In this document: piece after piece, positions 59,899-64,000 of the stretch | Layout of the letters: every line of letters begins with the position of its first letter | Numbering within the stretch: the first letter of the stretch is position 1 | From: Endocalyx cinctus | Taxonomy: Eukaryota; Ascomycota; Sordariomycetes; Amphisphaeriales; Apiosporaceae | Assembly (NCBI GenBank): GCA_001600455.1 | Contig: BCKC01000009.1 | Span: 2,374,594-2,438,593 of the forward strand | Direction: 5' to 3' | DNA length: 64,000 nucleotides | Notes under the pieces: model-generated | Databases searched by the model: none | What the model was told of the DNA's origin: nothing | Seen by the model: the letters and a program-made list of their open reading frames with translations, nothing else | Translations under genes and position numbers: made by a program

Positions 59899-61193
59899 AT
59901 GTAATTTAGGTACTTACTTTCACGGAGAATTCGTTGTGAAATAAAATAAACTTAAAGTCCCAAACTAGTGGTTCCGCTCACCACCGTGACTATTAGAATC
60001 AGCGGGCATATACCCTGAAAGTGCCCTAGAGCTTAGCGCTCTTCTAAAAAAAGAAAAACATAAAGGTGGTGGAAAAATAGGGGTGGAGGGTATCTTTACC
60101 TAATTAGGCTTAGTGGGCAGTTATTAGAAAAACCAATGTATGTACTCTGTATGTACACTACAAATATCAGGACTCCTCATAAATATTAACGTGTCACGAT
60201 AACGGAAGATACCAAATATTGGATCCGATTGGCCATTTCGTTCATCACTTCTCGCTGTTTGGGTAATGAACGAAATGCGACGAAATTAGGTATCTACGTC
60301 GCTGCCAGCCTGCAGCATTTTGGATGTCAGCGTGGTATTTGTAATAAGATGAAGTACCAAGATTGCAACATCTGATGGTTATTATGATAGAGAGGTATGC
60401 CATGCATCCTGTTTATCTCTTTTGTTTAAGCGTCGCCGTTTTGTTGTTGTCAACTGCATGAAATTTTGGAGTTTAATATTATATTTGGGGGCTCGGGCTT
60501 AATGAGTGCAACATAAGATGCGGCGCGTGAGCCAATAGTTAGAGAGATCAGAAGATGAGATCACACGGGTGGGTGGTCAGCTTGCAGCCCGCAGAAAGGG
60601 CTGAGGCTCAGCTCTATCCGGCATATTAGGCTCCTGATCATGTATGTATACGACTAGGGCAAGCAGGCAGGCTGGCTGGCTGGCCAAGAAGATCAGCGGA
60701 TAAAAACGAAACATGTTGGGGCCGCTCTTGTGCGCGGTCCATCTGGTCACAGCCTGGGCGGGGTATTAGGTATGACGTTGATAGGGGTTTTTGAAACAGG
60801 GATCTCCTCATTTAAGAAGAATGCAACTTCATAGATCGACCCGAGACTCAGAAATTAAGCAAAAACAAGCCAAGGCATCGGATAAGCACATAAGTAACAA
60901 GTACATGTATCCATGGATGTACACATTTGTACTTATTACAAACTCCGCCTGTACTTACAGTCGGTTTTTCTACTCCTTTCTGGCCAGATGCCGTTGGTAC
61001 CTAAAATCTCCAATTAGAGATTGTTTGAATTGCTATTCTGTCCGCAGCCTTTCCAAAGGCATATGTCATATGAAAGCTCTCCCGACGTTTCGTTCCTTAG
61101 CTCCCCACTCTGAATTTCCACCGACTTTTTCTTTCTTGATCTTGGTTTCATTTTTCTCTCGTTCTCGACTATCACAACATTTTCATTTTCGCC
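59596..61193. other. Intergenic region upstream of the P450 gene
   Basis: It contains a (CT)n tract at 59863-59896, a GGCTGGCTGGC run near 60668-60684, and the conserved block at 60711-60763. A 173-codon frame running from 60791 into the P450 start is rejected as coding. The P450 promoter and leader lie in the last few hundred bases. Confidence 0.55.
60711..60763. promoter_or_regulatory. Shared upstream block, copy 2 (P450 promoter)
   Basis: Matches 53292-53343 in the PKS/hydrolase promoter, same orientation on the + strand, including GGTCCAT and GGTCACAGCCTG. It lies about 430 bases upstream of the P450 ATG. A GC-rich direct-repeat patch (CAGGCTGGCTGGC) lies just to its left. Confidence 0.5.
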
Positions 61194-63116
61194 ATGGAAT
61201 CTTCTTACTCAATCTTAGAGACTGCTGTAACTGCTGTTTGCATTCTCGCACCCACGGTAAGTTTCATCACAGCTCATTTATACCCAAATCCAATCATACA
61301 AGTGCTATATGAGAGCGGACGATTGATTAGGGTTACTTCAGATTCTTCTCGTCGCGACGTTTCGCCTACTAACGCATCCACTACGAGATTACCCAGGACC
61401 GTTCCTTGCCAAGTTTTCCAACGGTTACGCTGGCTTCTTCGCCATCCAACAACGTCTTCACCTGGTCACGTATCGGAATTTTCAGAAATATGGTTCGAGA
61501 CTTTCCTTTTTCATCTAGTTTGCACTTCTGCCAGTACATTGATCGTTGCACCTTTTAATCCCACCCACAATAGAAATTGTAAACCTACTGACCCTATATA
61601 TATTTGTACATGTTAACTAGGCCCGGTGGTACGCCAGGCGCCAGATCGACTTGTTTTTAATACCGTCACAGCTTTACACGGTAAGTAACCAACACACTGG
61701 AAAGAATCACGGAACTAAATCATCTAATCATCACAGACATCTATTTGAACCCCAACGTTACAAAAGGAGAAGCATATAGAAGCTCTCAATTAAGAGCCAA
61801 GTATCCATCTATTATTAATGCTATCGACCAAGACCAACATCGCAGGAAGCGGAAATATATCGGTCAAGCCCTGACGGACCGCTCGATGAGAATGTTTGAG
61901 CCCACCCTGAGCGATCAAGTGAACATTTTCTTGCGTCATCTCCTAGCCGCTTCAGAAAGCGGCTCTCCAGTTGAGATGACCGAGCAGTGCCAGCGACTCG
62001 GCGTTGACATTATCGGTCTTCTGGCTTTTGGTTATCCATTTGAGACCCAGACTAAAGAAGCTCACCGATTTGTTATCTCCGTCATCGACGCAATGAGTTG
62101 GCGTATCAGTACTTACATGCAATTTCCCTTGCTTTCCCCACTTGAAGGCCTCTTGGCCGTGCTTGGGAAGAGGCAGGTGATCAAATTCGGCAGCACGATT
62201 CAAAATATGATCAAGACACGCATGGCTGAGGACAAAAACGCTCATCACGACCTCTTCTCGATGTTGGCGGACCACATCGGAAAAGGGCAAGACGGTCTGT
62301 ATAAGGGCGAACTATGGCCAGAAGCTATACTGTTCATTATAGCTGGTAAGTTACATCTCATTTTGTTTCAAAGCTACAAATCGTTTTTTTAAACGGCATT
62401 AGGACTGACAAACATTCAAATGGAATAATACTCTAGGTGGAACGACTACCGCGACAGCCATGAGTGCTCTATTATTTTATCTTTCACAAAACCCTTCCAT
62501 ATACGAGACTCTCGCGGCTGAAATTCGTACCTCTTTTACTTCTGCCGATGAGATTACCTCTGGACACCAATTAAATAGCTGCAAATACCTTCGCGCATGT
62601 ATCGACGAAGCCCTGCGCATGTCACCTCCCTCCCTCACCAGTCTCTGGCGCCAACAGGACGTCGGTGATACCGGCGAGTTCGTCGTGGACGGCCACGTCA
62701 TTCCCCGGGGCACCCAGGTGGGCGTGAGCTTATATTCATTATTCCACAGCGAGGAATACTTTGTAGATCCTTTCACCTTTAGGCCAGAACGGTGGTTAGA
62801 TTCGTTCGAGCACCCCGAAGCCAGTACCACTACTAATATGCGTAAGGCATTTGTCCCGTTCCTTATCGGTGACCGCTCTTGCGCCGGAAAATCAATGGCT
62901 TATCTTGAGATGAACCTAACCCTGGCTCGTATCCTTTGGTTCTTTGACTTTGAGGCGGCGCCGGGGAAGCTCGGAGAGCTAGGTGGAGGAAACCCCGGTC
63001 GTAAGGATGGGAGACACCGCCCTGGTGAATACCAGTTGTATGATATCTTCGTCGCGAGCCATCGAGGGCCTAACTTGATATTTCACAAGAGGGGAGAGTC
63101 GTGGAAAGAACTGTAA
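61194..63116 (+). CDS. Cytochrome P450 monooxygenase
   Basis: Five exons join in phase: 61194-61256, 61342-61492, 61621-61680, 61737-62345 and 62437-63116, giving 520 residues. The N-terminus is hydrophobic across the first intron (AVTAVCILAPT joined to ILLVATFRLL), a membrane anchor for the ER. The proline region HPLRDYPGPFLAKFSNGYAG follows and fits the benzoate-4-hydroxylase/pisatin demethylase-like class. Motifs: oxygen-binding helix AGGTTTA, in which the usual acidic residue is Thr; E-x-x-R in DEALRM; PERF-like FRPERW; heme loop PFLIGDRSCAGK with Cys443. It presumably oxidises the PKS product. It ends just ~760 bases before the telomere array. The first three exons are short, yet each join restores an expected motif, so I am confident in them. 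Confidence 0.93.
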
Positions 63117-63549
63117 CTTATGGCAATGACGGTTGAAGTGTGAATGATTTTCGTATAACAGAATTATTTGTATCAGAGAGGCGGAGACTAGATAAGCCGT
63201 TATAACCTTGGGTACAGGATATGGAGAACCCCCGCAGCAGTTCTTAACATCCTGCTAAAAAGTATTAGGAACTGCTGCATATAAGGCTGGGAGCTAAGGC
63301 TCAGCCTGACAACCGGCCATTGGCCGTACCCTGGTCAGGTGATAAGGAGTTTAGCGAGTTTTGTCAGGTGACTAAAGGCCATATGTATATATTGTAATTG
63401 TAATCGGGCACGAATAGGGCCCGATATTAGTGTGATATATACCGGTGTAAGGCCCGGTTATAACTTTATAATCCTTAAGGATTAGTGTAATAATAATTCT
63501 ATTTATAAGCTTTCTTAGCGTCCTTATCTCGTAACCTGATAACATTATA
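63117..63549. other. 3' region of P450 with an inverted repeat and LTR-like segment
   Basis: An inverted repeat (GCAGCAGTTC...GAACTGCTGC) lies at 63232-63281. The segment from about 63266 (TATTAGGAACTG) to 63545 (ending CTGATAACA) has the size and ends of a decayed solo LTR, with TG replaced by TA at the left. No target-site duplication was found, so this is tentative. Confidence 0.35.
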
Positions 63550-63787
63550 ATATGGTTAAGACGGTGTCTGATAGGATATTTCGTGTTTTAGTCTTGCAAG
63601 CTATTGGAGGCTTATGTCGAAGATAAGACTTGCATTTAAATTTGTATGTTGGCTTATTCGGCAGCTGACATAACGATCACTACGTGTTATTTATCTGCAT
63701 TTCTCCAATGACTAAAAATTGACAGTTGACTAAAAGGCAATTTAAGAAATGCGATACATCACTAATAATACATTAGTTCATTATAAC
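63550..63787. repeat. Dispersed subtelomeric repeat, telomere-proximal copy
   Basis: Same orientation as, and highly similar to, 42197-42431; differences are mainly transitions plus a 4-base insertion (near 63691). It ends ~90 bases before the telomere array. Confidence 0.85.
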
Positions 63788-63876
63788 ACTCCAAACCTCT
63801 CTTCCATACAATTGTCGAACAATTCCATTTTGACAATTTGTCCTCTTCCAATCCTTTTGTATAAGTTCTGATTGCC

Positions 63877-64000
63877 AGGGTTAGGGTTAGGGTTAGGGTT
63901 AGGGTTAGGGTTAGGGTTAGGGTTAGGGTTAGGGTTAGGGGTTAGGGTTAGGGTTAGGGTTAGGGTTAGGGTTAGGGTTAGGGTTAGGGTTAGGGTTAGG
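63877..64000 (+). repeat. Telomere: (TTAGGG)n array
   Basis: About 20 TTAGGG units run to the window end on the + strand, the orientation of the G-rich strand at a right chromosome end. One unit near 63934-63941 carries an extra G (TTAGGGG). TTAGGG is the standard repeat of most filamentous ascomycetes. The array is cut by the window or assembly end. Confidence 0.98.

Noticed and set aside
60791..61312. 173-codon plus-strand frame upstream of and overlapping the P450 start
   Set aside because: Composition is that of AT-rich leader DNA, it overlaps exon 1 of the P450 in another frame, and no family similarity is visible.
1..64000. CRISPR arrays, bacterial operators, riboswitches, tRNA or rRNA genes
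   Set aside because: The sequence is eukaryotic nuclear; no spaced direct-repeat arrays were seen, and scanning for T-arm-like GGTTCGAATCC motifs gave no tRNA candidate.

Overview
This is a right-hand chromosome end of a filamentous ascomycete. The last ~124 bases are a TTAGGG telomere array oriented toward the end of the window. Genes carry many short spliceosomal introns with GTRAGT-type donors and CTAAC-like branch points. The protein families present (Zn2Cys6 regulator, PTH11/SAT4-type rhodopsin-like membrane proteins, highly reducing PKS, FSH1 hydrolase, DHA2-type MFS pump) are typical of Pezizomycotina. The class is probably Sordariomycetes, but I cannot fix the genus. All exon joins below were worked out by hand from reading frame, splice consensus and protein family.

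Region 1 (1-20 kb) looks like ordinary chromosomal sequence. It holds a type II membrane glycosyltransferase-like protein, a PAN/Apple-like membrane protein, a 1245-aa fusion of an Mre11/SbcD-like nuclease to a Rad50/SbcC-like ATPase, the eight-exon NatB auxiliary subunit (Mdm20/NAA25), a Zn2Cys6 regulator and a secreted CE1 esterase. Region 2 (20-32 kb) is sparser: a GH79-like C-terminal relic, a fumarate-reductase/TcuA-like flavoprotein, a rhodopsin-like membrane protein and a secreted GMC oxidoreductase, separated by long AT-rich gaps. Region 3 (32-44.7 kb) is mostly decay: two rhodopsin-like pseudogenes, a small intact secreted protein, a PKS relic (ER-KR-ACP), TPR and transcription-factor fragments, and a repeat that recurs beside the telomere. 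Stops in these relics often look like C-to-T or G-to-A products, as repeat-induced point mutation (RIP) would leave.

Region 4 (44.7-63.1 kb) is an apparently intact, telomere-abutting polyketide cluster. It comprises an HR-PKS (KS-AT-DH-MT-ER-KR-ACP, 2569 aa), a divergently transcribed FSH1 hydrolase (LovG-like candidate for chain release), an MFS exporter, a rhodopsin-like membrane protein divergent from that exporter, and a cytochrome P450 whose stop codon is only ~760 bases from the telomere. The PKS/hydrolase intergenic region and the P450 upstream region share a ~53-base block of about 75-80% identity by eye, a candidate cluster regulatory element.

The most unusual items are the single-chain SbcD-SbcC-like fusion with no visible zinc hook, the shared promoter block in the terminal cluster, and the decayed PKS next to an intact PKS on the same strand.
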